Part shown: positions 11,795 to 23,833 of the stretch, one piece after another
How positions within the stretch are numbered: the first letter of the stretch is position 1
Layout: each line of letters opens with the position of its first letter
Source: Isoetes taiwanensis
Taxonomy: Eukaryota > Streptophyta > Lycopodiopsida > Isoetales > Isoetaceae
DNA: 64,000 bases
Reading direction: 5' to 3'
Assembly (NCBI GenBank): GCA_021234155.1
Contig: JAJEKV010000026.1
Location: forward strand, 932,001-996,000
Made by a program: the position numbers and the translations under genes
Notes under the pieces: generated by a model
What the model saw: only the letters and a program-made list of their open reading frames with translations
What the model was told of the DNA's origin: nothing
Database searches by the model: none

Positions 11795-11812
11795 TGGTAT
11801 CGAGCCGTGATT
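11795..11812 (+). promoter_or_regulatory. Primer-binding site (tRNA-Met type)
   Basis: TGGTATCGAGCC starts two bases after the LTR. It matches the usual TGGTATCAGAGC primer site for initiator tRNA-Met with one base missing. Confidence 0.75.
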
Positions 11813-14800
11813 TCGGTTGCTTTCGAGATCATAGACCGGGCCAAACACTAACTTTCGTAGCACGGTAGTTAGGAGGAGGCTAAGTCAATGTGTCGTTAGT
11901 TCTCTTTGTTGTTTGGCTTGGTGTTAGGTTAAGTTAAGAAATTGTAGCTTTGAAGTGGAGGGGCCAAGATTGGAGGCCTAACAGTGTCGGTGGGTAGCTC
12001 AAATGGCGAAGGAGATGGTTTCCTTGGATCGGGCGTACTTGCATTACCCTAGAATGATCAACTCCGGCGAAAAATGGTCAAGGGCTGAGGCCCAAAACGA
12101 ATTCGGGCGCCGCTTGCCTTTTTGTCGCTGCGATCAAGTTCGAAGCGCCGGAAATCTTTGTCGGCGCCCCGACCCGTCGACTTCGAGTCAGCAACGACTG
12201 GGCGCCAGTCAACTTTCGGCGCCCGCTTGCATTTCGACGACACCGGTCGAGGCGAAGCCGATATAATGCCATCGGCCCCGGCCCGTATGTGGCGGCGTAT
12301 TTCCGCCCGTATAAATTTTTTTAATAATAAAATTTTGAAGTTAATAAGAAAAAATTTTGAAATTTTAAAAGTTAATTGGCCGTTTAGCAAACCATTTCGT
12401 CATTTGCTTTTGCTTCCGTGCCTCCAACCTTTGAGCCGCCCTCGCCGCCGCCACGGGCCGGACCTTGATCCTGCGCCCTTGTGCCTTGTGCATCTTAAGC
12501 CCCTTTGCCATCCCCTTCGCCCGCCGCCGCGACTAACCGCTATGGCCATTACCAAGAGCTCGGGATCCGTCCACCATGAGCATCGTGGAGATCTACGCCA
12601 TGATTGCTAAGCACATGGCTCTTGACCCGACCCTCATCGACATCTTGTTGGATGAGCTGGTCAATAGGTTTGAGAACAACGATAGGATTCCATATCCCGT
12701 CTATCACTTCTCGAGCCATTCCTCATCCGGTGAACCTCGCCCGACTCCCATATACCCTTGTTGAGCAACCCGATATGGTAATGATGCTCATCAAATTTTA
12801 TCCTCGGCGGGAAGGCCATACGGAGGAGGAAGATGTCGGGGCGGAGGCCAGCCGTATTAGGGGTTTTGCCGGGGAGGGGCGACCACCGGAGATTGAGCGG
12901 GCCGACGGCAGCTTCGGGGTAGAGAGTACCGGTACCTCGGGGGCTTTTGCCGTCATTGATGGCGAAACCATTGAGGTTCCCCCCATACCAGCGGGCATGA
13001 GGGTTCCAACAAACTTTGTCGGGGAGAAATCCCGACATTAGCATAGACTATCGACAACTATTCAGGATAGATATGGGTCTGCGACCACAACGGTACCATG
13101 GTGAACTTAATCGCCGTGCGCTGACCCGACTTTTGCTTTCGGATCCAAGAAGACCTAAGGAGAGCTTCGGGGAAGAGCGAGAAGTTGGAGCAAGATGAGC
13201 GGGACCGACAAGATGGTAGGGACCAACGGGGGAGGAGGTGCATCCGGGAGTGGCTCGAACCCAAAACCGACGATCCAAACCGTTAAGCTCTGAGGAGGAA
13301 GGGAGTCGCCCATAAAGGCCGGCGATCAATACAAGGATAAGTTAAGGACCGGGGCTTTTTGGGAAGAAGACCAGCTCCGGCCGGGAGGCGGCCGAAAGTG
13401 GATAACTCCCGGCCGGTTCTTTGGGGCTAAGGCGGTGCCAACATCGTCGGGCTTCGGGCCCAATGGAAGCCTCATCGGTTCGACCCGGTGCGTGGCATTT
13501 CAAGGGAGATCCGCAAATTTCAGAAGTCCACGGACCTTCCGATCGGGGAAGCTACCTTTTCGGGGAGGCTGGTGCGGAGATCGCCGCGACAATTTAAGAC
13601 CGATCTCCGTTTCCGGACCTTTGCAATTTTGGCGCTCAAGAGGTGCGAAGCCTACTTGGTAGCACTTTTTGGTGATGCCAACCTTTGCGCTATCCACGCA
13701 AAGAGGGTCACCATAATGCCTAAGGATTTAGCCCTCGCCCGTAGGATACGGGGGAGCAACCTTAGCCTATTTTGCGGGGATCCGCATTTGTACATATTTT
13801 TTGTGATAATTAATAAAGAGGCTTTTATTTTGAATTAAAAGTTTAATGTTTTTATGTTAAATTTAAAATAAAATGCCGACGTCGGCTTTAATAAAAGGGT
13901 TTAAAAGGGACCTGTAAGGTTATTTTAAACGCTTCTTTTCCTCTCTCCTTCCTTCTAGCGCCATGGCCGCTTTTAACCCTTCTTTGCTGGTACCATGATG
14001 GAGAGAAATGGGATCCACAGGTTCCCTTCGACCTGCTGCAGCCTTTGCTATGCCAGCGCGCATAGACCTCCTCACCGGTATAATGTGACATGGGACTCGC
14101 CCGGATTCCTTGATTTTACATGGAGGACATGCTTCCTCCGTGTATTCCTCTGGGGATCCTCCCCATTTGTATTTGGAGCGGGGAGATAGTTCGGCAGATG
14201 TTAGGCGGGGACACACATGCTTATGGCGTCTGAAGGGGAAACTCCGATGGGGTAAACACCTACCGGTGGTCCAAGATCGGGGGGGCAGCGATATCTGGAA
14301 GCTACTTTTCGCTCTAGCCATCCTCATGGACCAATACGTTGAGGATGAAACCTTGCCCGGCCGAGAAGGGCAAAAGCGCCGAGAATCCTCGAGGAGGAGG
14401 GATGGCGAGCATATAGGAATGGGCGACTTTGCCCGTTGGAAAGAGCTAGCGGAGGAGCTACCACCCGCCGTGACCAATCTATAGGCTTGTCGGGGTTAGG
14501 CGGCCTTCCGTTATTTATCACCGGGGGCGGGAATACCTTCTCTTGGATGATATTATCCGGGCGTATCACGTGGTGGCGGATTTCGACGCATAGCGCAAAG
14601 ACCATGTACTCTCACGAGCTTGCGGGTATTGTATGGATGATTTCATCGACTTCACTTCTACCGAAGCTTCCTCGGGAGGTGCACCAGCTCCTTCCGGTTC
14701 CGTCGGGGAGACCCTAGAGCGGCGGAGACTCTACTACGTCTTTCGCGACCGTCATGCGAGGAACCGGCCGCCGCCTTTTGCACGAGATGCCTTCCGCGGC

Positions 14801-16560
14801 TATGGGACCTCACGTCCCAAACATTAATATGGTTGAAGTTCCCTCAGGCTTCGGATGATGAGGGTGAAGATTTATACCATAACCCTGCGCACAAGAAGGA
14901 GGAGCAACAGGAGCTCAAGGAGGAAGAAGTCCCCATGGACTTGGATAAAGAAGTGGCGACATCGAGACCATGGGAAAGTCTTTGGGTAACCACCTTACCC
15001 GTTTCTTCTTGTCGGCCTTCAAATACGGACAAGTCCTCTTCATAGCCCGAGATCTAGGGCCGAGTGAGAGGCTTCATGGTGGCCCCCCGCGTGCACTCTC
15101 TACACCGGCCGGCTACAAGAAGCTTCCCTATCGCACGTTTCACGTATGTACTCGTCTGACGGGATCTTGCCCCGACGGCCTTGGGTCGGGACATTGCTTG
15201 GATGGGCATGAAGCTCCTCACGGCAGCCCCATTGGCCGTTGCCTATCCACCGGAGGTTGCATCATTTGCGGTACGCCACGGTAGACCACAGGGTTACTCT
15301 GCCTGCGACACCGACCGCCTCCACCACCTCCCTAGGGCTAAGGATGGGGGGAGGGGGCCTAGTTCCTAGTATAATTTTGCTATGAAAAATGTATATATAT
15401 ATATATGTTTTGCTAGTTTTTTCTTATATATTTATATATGTGTGTTCTGGGATTTTCGATTGGCAATTGAATGGACCATATTGACAAATGGTGTACCTTA
15501 TTTACTTATTAAATACAAAGTTCTCTTGAGGAGTATTATTGAATTGTGTGTTTTTTTTTTATATATATGACATCCTCTTCAAAAGTATTAAAACTTTAGA
15601 ATATCATGGAATTACAAAATGTTCTCTATTTATTCCAACTATATTGCAGAGGAAACCATTTGGGAATATGAGGAGAGAATCACCGATATGGTTAGGAGGG
15701 ACGATCCCGGGCCGCCAGACCAGGACTATGGCCAGAGATATGGTGAATATCCAGAGTGGGAGGAAGGCTATGAAACTGAACCACCGCCACCGGGGAACTC
15801 GACCACGACAAAGGGTTTGGAGATAGTTAACATCCTCGGGGATCGAAGCCGAGGATCCGAAGATGACCCCGTGGTCGCACACAGGACTACTGGAATATGA
15901 CCGCCGCGAAGCCTTCGAGGGCGCCAATGACCATCTTTGGCAACTCTTTTATCGCGATGTGAAGGCTCTTTAACCTTCGATTATCAGCCCAACATGGGAG
16001 TACCAAGCAATCATTGTCCAAGCACGGGCACGCTATAAACTTCGTCCGAAGCCAGCGGGAGAGTACCGCTTCTGCGATCTGGTACCCCTTCGCCAACCCC
16101 TAGGCTTGGTCTCTTCCGTTATGTTTTCGTTGTTGTTGTGTGGTTCTGGCGGTGCAAGTAGAACTTTAAAATTCCCATTGTATCATACCCACTTTTGTCT
16201 CAATCCATGTATCAATCAACCCGATCTTGTACTCAACTTGAATGAAATACAAATATTGTTTTCTGTTTGTATATACTTTTGTCTCGATTAACTTAAAAAG
16301 GGATTGTACATTAATGTAAATGCTTATATATTCATGAATGCTTCCTATAGGCGGTTATGCGTGCGCCGCTTGGCAAACACCCTCCAACGCCAAGAGGCTC
16401 ACCCCTGACGAGGAATTGATGTTAATGAAAAGGCAACTTCGGCGAAGTTACGAGGGCTTATGTGTTGCATACCAATCCATCGCCACATACTCGAGGAGGG
16501 GCGGACGGAATTACCTCGCGACCATTGAGCCCACACACCGCACAACAGCCATCTCCTCCC
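11813..16560 (+). other. Extra pre-gag region of the chromovirus (unknown coding blocks)
   Basis: A GC-rich segment of about 4.7 kb lies between the primer site and recognisable Gag. Four AT-rich blocks interrupt it, each bounded by GT and AG: 12309-12387, 13790-13958, 15391-15649 and 16158-16350. The GC-rich blocks hold broken frames of unknown type. Examples are a frame starting MSIVEIYAMIAKH (12576), a glycine/arginine-rich region (12800-13440), a frame with DDIIRAYHVVADF (about 14540-14600) and an acidic, proline-rich frame (15650-15897). The H3-like domain lies in the second GC block. The pattern resembles exons and introns of captured genomic DNA. I do not recognise the other blocks. 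Confidence 0.55.
13464..13754 (+). pseudogene. Histone H3-like fold domain inside the retrotransposon
   Basis: The frame reads [50 protein letters not shown] and LARRIRG in order. These correspond to the alpha-N, alpha-1, alpha-2 and alpha-3 segments of histone H3 from KPHR to RIRG. The span is 96 codons, the same as in canonical H3, with one inserted and one missing residue. The less conserved stretches (the RPGTVAL-equivalent and the loop near RLVR) are scrambled by compensating small indels, and a KLPF motif is readable in a neighbouring frame. The loop between alpha-1 and alpha-2 is short as in canonical H3, not extended as in plant CENH3, although [11 protein letters not shown] is common to plant CENH3 as well. 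No standard H3 tail is seen upstream. It may be a captured host histone gene or a fused retroelement domain. A nested processed pseudogene is less likely, as I see no poly-A tail or duplication. Confidence 0.87.
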
Positions 16561-16739
16561 CGAGCTAGCCCCTGCACTGCATGGAGGAGGACTCATGCTA
16601 AGCGTCATCGGTTCCTCTAAGGATAGCGCGCTTCCTCACATTCAACCACCGGGTTCTTGGGGTCCTCGCTATCGGGCGGTGACCATTCAAGGCGTAAGGA
16701 TAAGGAATACCGAAAAACCGTTGATACTGACCATCACTA

Positions 16740-17520
16740 GTATATGGAAGAACCAGGAAGTTGGCTCGGTTTGATGGGAAATCCAGAGGAGGCTTGAATG
16801 CGGAATCTTGGTTGGACGAAATGAAGGAATTGGGGAAGTCCTATGGAATGACAGGGGAAAGATACTGGGGAAGGTCGCCACCACTAACCCCACGGAGCTG
16901 CCCGTATTTGGTGGAAGGGTTACGCCAGAGCTAAACACCGCATAGGAGCGGATGCAAGTTCGTGAAGTTTGCTAAGGCTTTTAAATCGCATTACGTGCCT
17001 CTCGGCGCACAAATGCCAACGATTTGACCTTCTACAAGGTTGGAACGAAGGGCATGTCCGCGGGCCTACTGGCGAATTCATGCGTTTGAGGTTATGCGTG
17101 CGAGGAGCGAATGAGAAAAGAGCAATAGAGGGCTACATTGAAGGGTTGGCCCCATCCATTAAACGAATGGTCAAGGCCATCGACCCAAAGTCGATGTGCG
17201 TAGGCGGAAGCTAAGGCATTAAGCCTTGAGGAGGACACGCCAAGGAGCCAGTATCCGCGACCTGCTCCTTACTCGCAGCCACGGCCGTCCACACCTTACA
17301 AACCCCGTTCGCCAAGTCCGGGGCCCTCTCAACACAATTCTTATGGCTGCCAGGAGAAGAAAGTCGCCTTTAGCACACCAGATAAGCAGAACAATGCTGG
17401 CAAGGAAGTTCGGGGCCTCTTACAGTCCATCCCTAAAGAGGCCAGAGAACAGCTCCGCCGAGATAAGGCATGCTACCGGTGCATGAGGCCTGGACACTTC
17501 ATGCAGAATTGTCCGTGATA
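16740..17520 (+). pseudogene. Gag (capsid and zinc knuckle), broken
   Basis: Gag-type phrases run through several frames: FDGKSRGGLNAESWLDEMKE at about 16770-16830, then FMRLRLCVRGANEKRAIEGY at 17078-17140 followed by GLAPSIKRMVKAIDP. A CCHC zinc knuckle, CYRCMRPGHFMQNC, lies at 17470-17512. This is the nucleocapsid part that packages element RNA. Stops and frame changes interrupt the gene. Confidence 0.88.
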
Positions 17521-17659
17521 CGTCACGCAGACTGCTCAACTGGCCATGGCCGACTTGGATTGGGAAGATTTGGAGTCCAATCTTCTTTGCGGAGGACGAG
17601 GCTCCCCGAAAGTACATTCATGGTGCGTCTCATATTCTTGCCGCTATAGAAACAGTAAC

Positions 17660-18160
17660 GCTGAAAGTCGCCTATACGTTATTTCTACAATAGGCCAAGT
17701 AGACAGTAAGCCCTTCATAATTTTGATGGACACGGGTAGTAATGCATAATTTTGCTTCTCCTAGAATGGCCTGTGCATCTGCATTTGGAAACGTTGAGAT
17801 CCCACCTAAGCCGGTCCACATTAGCTAGCGGTAAGATCGCATTACACACTCATGGCCCGTATTAACCTTAAAATGCACGGTTGCCAAAAGTGCACCGGTT
17901 GCCTTGGGTGCGAATTAATGGACATTGGCAAATATGATCTTATTGTGGGAATGGAGTTTTTAGCGTCTGCCAGGGCCCACATAGATTGTGAGAAACGGGA
18001 GGTCACCTTCAACGCCGCTAATGGAGCACGTGTGACGATAAAAGGTGATTCATTACACTCCGCCATGCAGTCAATGTCAATAAAGCAGCTAGAAAAAGCT
18101 ATACGCAGGAATGAACTCCTTTGCCTCATTAAACTTGCTTCCATTGAGTCGGACTCCAAA
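17660..18160 (+). pseudogene. Ty3-type aspartic protease
   Basis: The active-site motif FIILMDTGSNA is at 17718-17749, followed by a stop. The second half continues in another frame with KYDLIVGMEFLASARAHIDC (about 17930-17990), the usual GMDWL-like motif of plant Ty3 proteases. Confidence 0.88.
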
Positions 18161-18179
18161 CAGCAGCAAGTAATCGGGC

Positions 18180-18920
18180 CTTACCATCGGACATTGCTAC
18201 CCTTCTTGGAGAATTTAGCGATCTTTTTCCAGATGAGATCCACAAGCTTCCTCCTTTTCGGAGGGGTGGAATGTGAGATAACTCTTGAACCGTGTACTAA
18301 GCGACCAGCAAAGCCCGTCATCGAATGAGTCCTCCGGAGTTAGCAGAGCTTAAGAAACAGCTACAAGAGTTACTGAATTTGGGGTTTATTCGGCCCAGTG
18401 TTTCACCATTTGGCGCTCCTATTCTTTTTGTCAAGAAGAAAGATGGCTCCTTAAGGATGTGTATTGATTATAGGCAACTCAATAAGCATACCATCAAGAA
18501 TCGCTATGCTTTGCCTAGGCGGATGATCTTATGGACCCGGTTACAAGGAGCAAAATATTTCTCAAAGATTGATTTGCGCTCGGGTACCATCGGATAAGGA
18601 TTAAGGAAGAGGACATCCATAAGTGCGCTTTTGTACCGGATATGGGCATTATGAATTCACTGTCATGCCTTTTGGATTGACCAACGCCCCTGCAACGTTT
18701 ATGCGGTTGATGAATGACATCTTCCGCCAATACTTGGATGACTTTGTTGTCATTTTCTTTGATGACATTCTCATCTATAGTAAAACCTTGCAGCAACATG
18801 AACAACATCTTCGATTAGCTTTGCAAAAGCTAAGGCGCCATCAGCTCTTTGCCAAGTTCTCTAAATGCAAGTTCGCCACTCCGAGGGTAGACTATTTGGG
18901 GCATATTATCTCGTGAAGGA
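18180..18920 (+). pseudogene. Ty3/gypsy reverse transcriptase
   Basis: From 18325 the frame shows [37 protein letters not shown] and later [13 protein letters not shown]. The catalytic box reads [10 protein letters not shown] at about 18758-18787, with the two aspartates present. A frame break lies between 18590 and 18625. Domain order and motifs are typical of chromoviruses. Confidence 0.94.
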
Positions 18921-19189
18921 ATTGCTACAGACCAAACTAAGATAGAAGCAGTAAAGGATTGGCCCATTCCAGCTAATGTTTGAGGAGGTCCAAGTTTCTT
19001 GGGACTCGCGAGGATATTATCGGAAATTTGTTAAGGATTTTTGCAACAATTGCCGCACCTCTTACTAATCTCACAAGGCATGAGAAAGTAAAGGATTGGA
19101 TGGAACATTGGAAAACAAAAGTCCAAGTCGGCTTCGAAGCTCAAGGATGCCTTAACATCCGCACCCGTCCTTACCTTGCCCGATCTCGA

Positions 19190-19560
19190 AAAGGATAAAT
19201 CGGTAGCCACCGACGCTAGTAAGATAGCCTCTTGGTGGAGTTCTAATGCGGGAGGGGAGAGTTGTTGCTTACGATTCAAAGAAGATGAACGATGCAGAGC
19301 GGCGATACCCTACCCATGACCCGGGGAGTTCTTGGCGGGTTGTTCGTGCTCTCCGTATTTGGAGACACTACCTTCTTGGTAGAAGATTTCATTTGGATAC
19401 GGATCATCGAGTCTCGCTATTTATCCACCCACCAAATCTGAATCGTCGTATGAGATGGATGGAATTCCTCGAGGAATATGACTTCAGGATTGTATATAAA
19501 CCGGGGAAGCACAATGTGGTTGCGGATGCTTTGTCACGTCATCCCTTCATAACCCGCACC
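19190..19560 (+). pseudogene. Retroelement RNase H
   Basis: The fragment TDAS appears at about 19206, then VVAYDSKKMNDAERRYPTHD at 19261-19320. The C-terminal signature RRMRWMEFLEEYDF and PGKHNVVADALSR ends near 19540. It follows RT directly, as in all Ty3 elements, and has several frame breaks. Confidence 0.9.
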
Positions 19561-19749
19561 CATTGTAATGCCATTTCCACACTCACCGAGTTTGGGAAGC
19601 AAATAGAACGGACCTTGGCCAATCGATCCGAATTGTAATATTTGGGAAAGTTTGGGTAAGGAAGCCCAGACTAGATAGAGAACGTGAAGCATTCCGTTCA
19701 TATAAGAAGGAGGGCAATTTATTATATTACAAAGATAAGTTGTGTGTTC

Positions 19750-20690
19750 AATGACTTCGTGGGTGCGAAAAGTCGATTCTCCATGATACACACAAACAGC
19801 CCTATAGCGAGGACATGCGGGTTTTATGAAAACTTACTTTAAGATCCGCTCCGGCTATTTTTGGCCTTCCATGAAGAAGGATATTGCTAGGTACATCAAA
19901 CGATTTGTCGGGTTTGTCGACAAACCAAGGCTGAGCAATTACGAAGTTCGGGGAGTTGCAACCTTTGGATGTGCCCAACGCCAAGTGGGAAGTCATAACC
20001 ATGGATTTCATTGTGGGGCTTCCACGCACTTTCCGTGGGTATGATGCCTTAATGGTCGTGGTCGACAAATTATCAAAGATGGCTCACTTCCCCGCCATGT
20101 CGCACCACGGACACCGCGCCGACACCGCCTTGCTCTTTGCAAAGGAAATTTTCGGTTGCGGGATGCCGAGAGTAATTGTATGGGATAGGGATCCTAAGTT
20201 TGTCGATTGCATGCGGAAGGATTTCTTCGCCACCATCCGGACCAAGTTTGCCATGAGTACGGCCTACCATCCTCAGACGGATGGTCAAACGTAGCGATGT
20301 CAATCGTATTATCGAAGATATGCTAAGAAGCTATGTATGGAGTAAACGGTCACAATGGGGGATTATATTTACTTGGTGGAATTCGCCTACAAATTATTGC
20401 AAAGCAGAGTCTTCTAGAATGTCTCCCTTCATGATAAATTATGGCTATCAATGTCTTACTCGGACCGTGGCATAATCCTGTTTCTAAAGTGGAGGTCTCT
20501 CAACAACTCCTTTTAGAAATGCGGGCCTTGGTGGAAGAAGTTCGGTTACTTATTGGCCGCGACGCCGGTCGTCGAAAGAGTCTAGCGGATAAGCACCGAA
20601 CCCCACGAATCTTCAGTGGGCGAAGCCGGGTTTGGCTTAAGATCAAAGTAAAACAAGCCAAGCTTAAAATTGGTAACTGAAGAAGTTGGC
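19750..20690 (+). pseudogene. Ty3/gypsy integrase
   Basis: A YFWPSMKKDIARYIKR motif precedes the catalytic core. The core reads WEVITMDFIVGLP, YDALMVVVDKLSKMAHF, VIVWDRDPKF and TAYHPQTDGQT (19986-20294), holding the two aspartates. The frame breaks at a stop after DGQT. The remainder, to a GPFMILE-like end near 20720, is scattered over frames. Confidence 0.92.
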
Positions 20691-20879
20691 ACCCGGATGG
20701 GCCGGGCCGTTCATGATTCTTGAAGCGTGGGAGAACAGCATATCGCTTGGACTTGCCACCCCGGCTTTGAAGATCCACAAGGTCTTTCCACGGAGTCTTC
20801 GAAGCAACACACCCTGATCCGGAGGAGGTTTTGGATACCCCTACCCTCCTAGAAATGATCAAGAGCAGCTGGAAATAGT

Positions 20880-21010
20880 GCCCAAGCTCTTCTTGATCGA
20901 AGCTTACAAACGTACCGGAAGGACTCAAATGTTGCAATACTTGGTCAAGTGGAAGCACTTACCAGTTGAAGATGCTACGGGTAATGAAGATAGACCTTGA
21001 GAAGCACTAT
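20880..21010 (+). pseudogene. Integrase C-terminal chromodomain
   Basis: The frame from about 20895 reads MLQYLVKWKHLPVEDAT, matching the YLVKWKGLP..DATWE core of chromovirus chromodomains, and then meets a stop. This domain is thought to direct integration to heterochromatic histone marks on H3. Confidence 0.85.
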
Positions 21011-21730
21011 CCAGGACTTCATGCGGGAATCTCAAGGCAGCACCATCAACGATGCTATCAACCCGCCTCCGGTAAGCTTGAAGGCTTGATTGACCGAGAA
21101 TCATGTTTCGAGGGGTAGACGATCATTATATGATAATAATAACCGATGATGAGATCACCTTCGTGTTCTCTAGGATGTGGTGTATTGTTGATGTTGACAT
21201 GACCGCCGAATTGCTAGAAAGGCATCTAGTAAATAAACTGCGTTCATTCGCTAAAGCGGGAACTCCACCATTCCTTATGCCACAATGAATTGCAAGCCGT
21301 ACACATGATAGATTCCCTTCTAGATATTTTTTTTTTTTTATTTGTAGGGGTGGTCCTTCAACCACAACTTAATCATATTATTAACCTACGGGTATATGGT
21401 TGTGTGCAAAGCCAATTGAACAAGTCGCCACCGCCTTGTATAGAGGGTTCTTGATGACCCAACTTTTCCCGTATTGGTTTTGTCTACATGTGTGATTTTT
21501 GCTTGTCGGAATGTTTTAAATGGGACTTCGGTCCTAAACTCCCTTGATCATAAGTTTGTATGGGCACCCCGGTGCTTGTACTTTGATATTTTAACTTCAA
21601 TGTATTATCGTCCAATTACTATAACCTCAACGTATTAATGTTATATTCTTAACTTCATTTTCTAAATTCGCTTTACATTATATGTATTCAATTAGCTAAC
21701 CCCAATGCCGGAGGACAAAGACATTATTTT
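21011..21730 (+). other. 3' non-coding part of the chromovirus
   Basis: There is no retroviral domain here. A 61-codon frame at 21103-21288 is unrecognised. The stretch is AT-rich towards the purine tract. Confidence 0.6.
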
Positions 21731-21744
21731 TAAGGAGGGGAGAA
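21731..21744 (+). promoter_or_regulatory. Polypurine tract
   Basis: TAAGGAGGGGAGAA immediately precedes the 3' LTR and would prime plus-strand DNA synthesis. Confidence 0.85.
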
Positions 21745-23354
21745 TGTGACGTTCCCGTATTTATTTATACGGTCTACTATAACGACACGCATACAAATAC
21801 AAGCACGTCACTCCCTAAAGGTACGCTACCATGGGGGTATGGGAACTTAATTGCAACCTAGGGGTTACCTTAAAAGATTAAATTAGCTATGCTAATTTAA
21901 CACATTAATAATAATAACCTATAACCTAGGAAATTAGGCTAATTACCATTTGGGAAGGCCACCCCGACCCAATCGATTGGGCAAAGATGGGGATTGCCAA
22001 GTTTGGATGCCAACTTGACCCCTATCCCGGGGATTGACTCGAAGATCGACCAAGGAAGGCCGTGAGTGAAGCCATCGGACACTGCGTAAGATCACCATAA
22101 CGATCGCCCCTCGTGGAAGTAACAAATGAATTCTCAACTCCCAGAAGATGGAGGCGCCCCATGGAAACGAGTCCAGCCAGAATTCAGGTAGTTGGCTATG
22201 TGAATTCTAGTTAACATTTGGTTGTGTCCGTCTCTCTCTGTTCTCTTTGTGAATCAATCATAGAAACTAACCCTTGATTGTACAAACAAGTTCTCTTTAT
22301 ATTCAATTCTGGTTTCTACTCGAAAGGATGGATTGTTAGCTCTTTGTTTAATCTCGACTCAAACGGGGGATTACGGGGGTAGAGACCTCTGAACCGTGTA
22401 TTGTAGTATGCTCCTAGATAGCTCGTAGAGTCCCATTAAATGCGGCCAGGCACAAGAACCCACCGGTCCCTAGATGCTATGGTCCGGCTTAGCACCGGAC
22501 AAGGAACACAAGTGGTGACATGAGGGGTGGGGTCTTGCATGAGCATACAAGGCTCCCGAGACTCCTATGGTGGGCTAGGCCCGATAGCCTGGCCACGCTG
22601 AGGGCCGGTATGGGTCCGACACTCCCTCGGGTGTAGAGGTGTGATCCGTATGGAGCACCATGCACTTTGAGTAGATTTAGGTGAGTAAGTCGGGTACCGG
22701 ATGCGGGGGTCACCGGAGCGCGGCACGTATTCTCTAGCTCACCCATAGAACCCAGCGTGGATTCGGAAGGGGACGCCTCCCGACTGCCTCATCGGACCAA
22801 AGCGCCATGAACCCGAGTAGGCTCAGAGGGTGATGCCCCGAAGTTTATCTCAGGAAGGCTATAGCAAAGCCATAGCATGAATCGACCCATCCGCAAAGTG
22901 TGCAATGTGAGGGGCGGATGGAGTGGGACAACCCTAGCCAATGTTCTATGCCGCCCAACGCCATGCCAAGACTGGGCCTGCTGATCCCTTGAGGCCCGGC
23001 CGTCGGTCGATCCTCACGAGTCTGGAGCCGGGTAGAACCCGGGTTTCGGGTGTTTTCTTAGGATTAGATGCATATTCTATGCCGTTGGTATATTAGATGG
23101 ATTCGCCACCCTTCGTGGTGGTTATTTATGTATATTCATGCTGTGTGCTAACCCTTGTATTCATGCTTCCGCGACGTAGGAGTCCCATTGAAGGCGTGGG
23201 CCGAATGACCCCTTCGTGTCCTTCTTTCGGGCCTCATTTCATAGATGGCCCGAAATAGACGGAGGGCCCTGCTCATGGTGAGATGATTGCCATGGGAGGG
23301 GAAAGTCCCCGTATGTATACGTCCGCGGGTCGTATATATTTTGGGAGCGTCACA
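21745..23354 (+). repeat. 3' LTR
   Basis: It runs TGTGACG to CGTCACA, 1610 bp against 1601 bp for the 5' copy. It is followed at once by the target duplication AAGAC. Confidence 0.95.
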
Positions 23355-23359
23355 AAGAC

Positions 23360-23833
23360 CTGATGCGCTACTAGAAAGACTTCTGGAGAATGAAAAGAAA
23401 AATCAAGACATAGAGAACTAATATTGTAAAGATTTTGTAATAGAGGCCAAGTTGTAAAAATGTAACCTAAACCCAGAAATGCACTATAATATGGTGCAAA
23501 AACTGAGTGTTGGTGCCTGAATACAGTTGAAACATGTGAACATGCATAGAAGTTGACAAAGACCCTTGACATTGTCTCCACTCCTATGAATTTGACATGT
23601 TCATTGTCTTGCCAAGGTGGGTACTATAGGCAGCCCTTTACAACTTTACGCATTCCACACATCTTGCTTCTAGTTAATCATATATCCAAAATTCTTATTG
23701 TCTATCTCTGCTAGAGAATGCCAACATCTTTTCCACCAAAAATAGTACTATAAAAGATTTTCTTGACTATTATCAGATCCTGATAGTGCCCAAAAATAGA
23801 ACAATTTCAGATAAAAATAAGCACCACTGAGAA
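23360..23833. other. Non-coding right flank of the LTR element
   Basis: Nothing clearly coding is seen. A short frame at the start reads RPDALLERLLENEKKNQDIE before a stop and may be the end of a gene or older element split by the insertion. Confidence 0.4.

Larger units (their letters stand above)
10188..23359 (+). mobile_element. Full-length Ty3/gypsy chromovirus with 5-bp TSD
   Basis: The element spans 10193-23354 (13.16 kb). Both sides carry the target duplication AAGAC (10188-10192 and 23355-23359). The LTRs begin TGTGACG and the 3' LTR ends CGTCACA. A tRNA-Met-type primer site follows the 5' LTR and a purine tract precedes the 3' LTR. The order Gag - protease - RT - RNase H - integrase - chromodomain identifies a chromovirus. 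Every coding domain is broken by stops or small indels, so this copy is inactive, or its sequence carries many indel errors. It is about twice the usual chromovirus length, mainly because of a 4.7-kb segment ahead of gag that includes an H3-like domain. Confidence 0.95.

Noticed and set aside
13464-13754. Assignment of the H3-like domain specifically to CENH3
   Set aside because: The loop between the first two helices is short as in canonical H3. [11 protein letters not shown] alone does not separate the two, and indels blur the rest.
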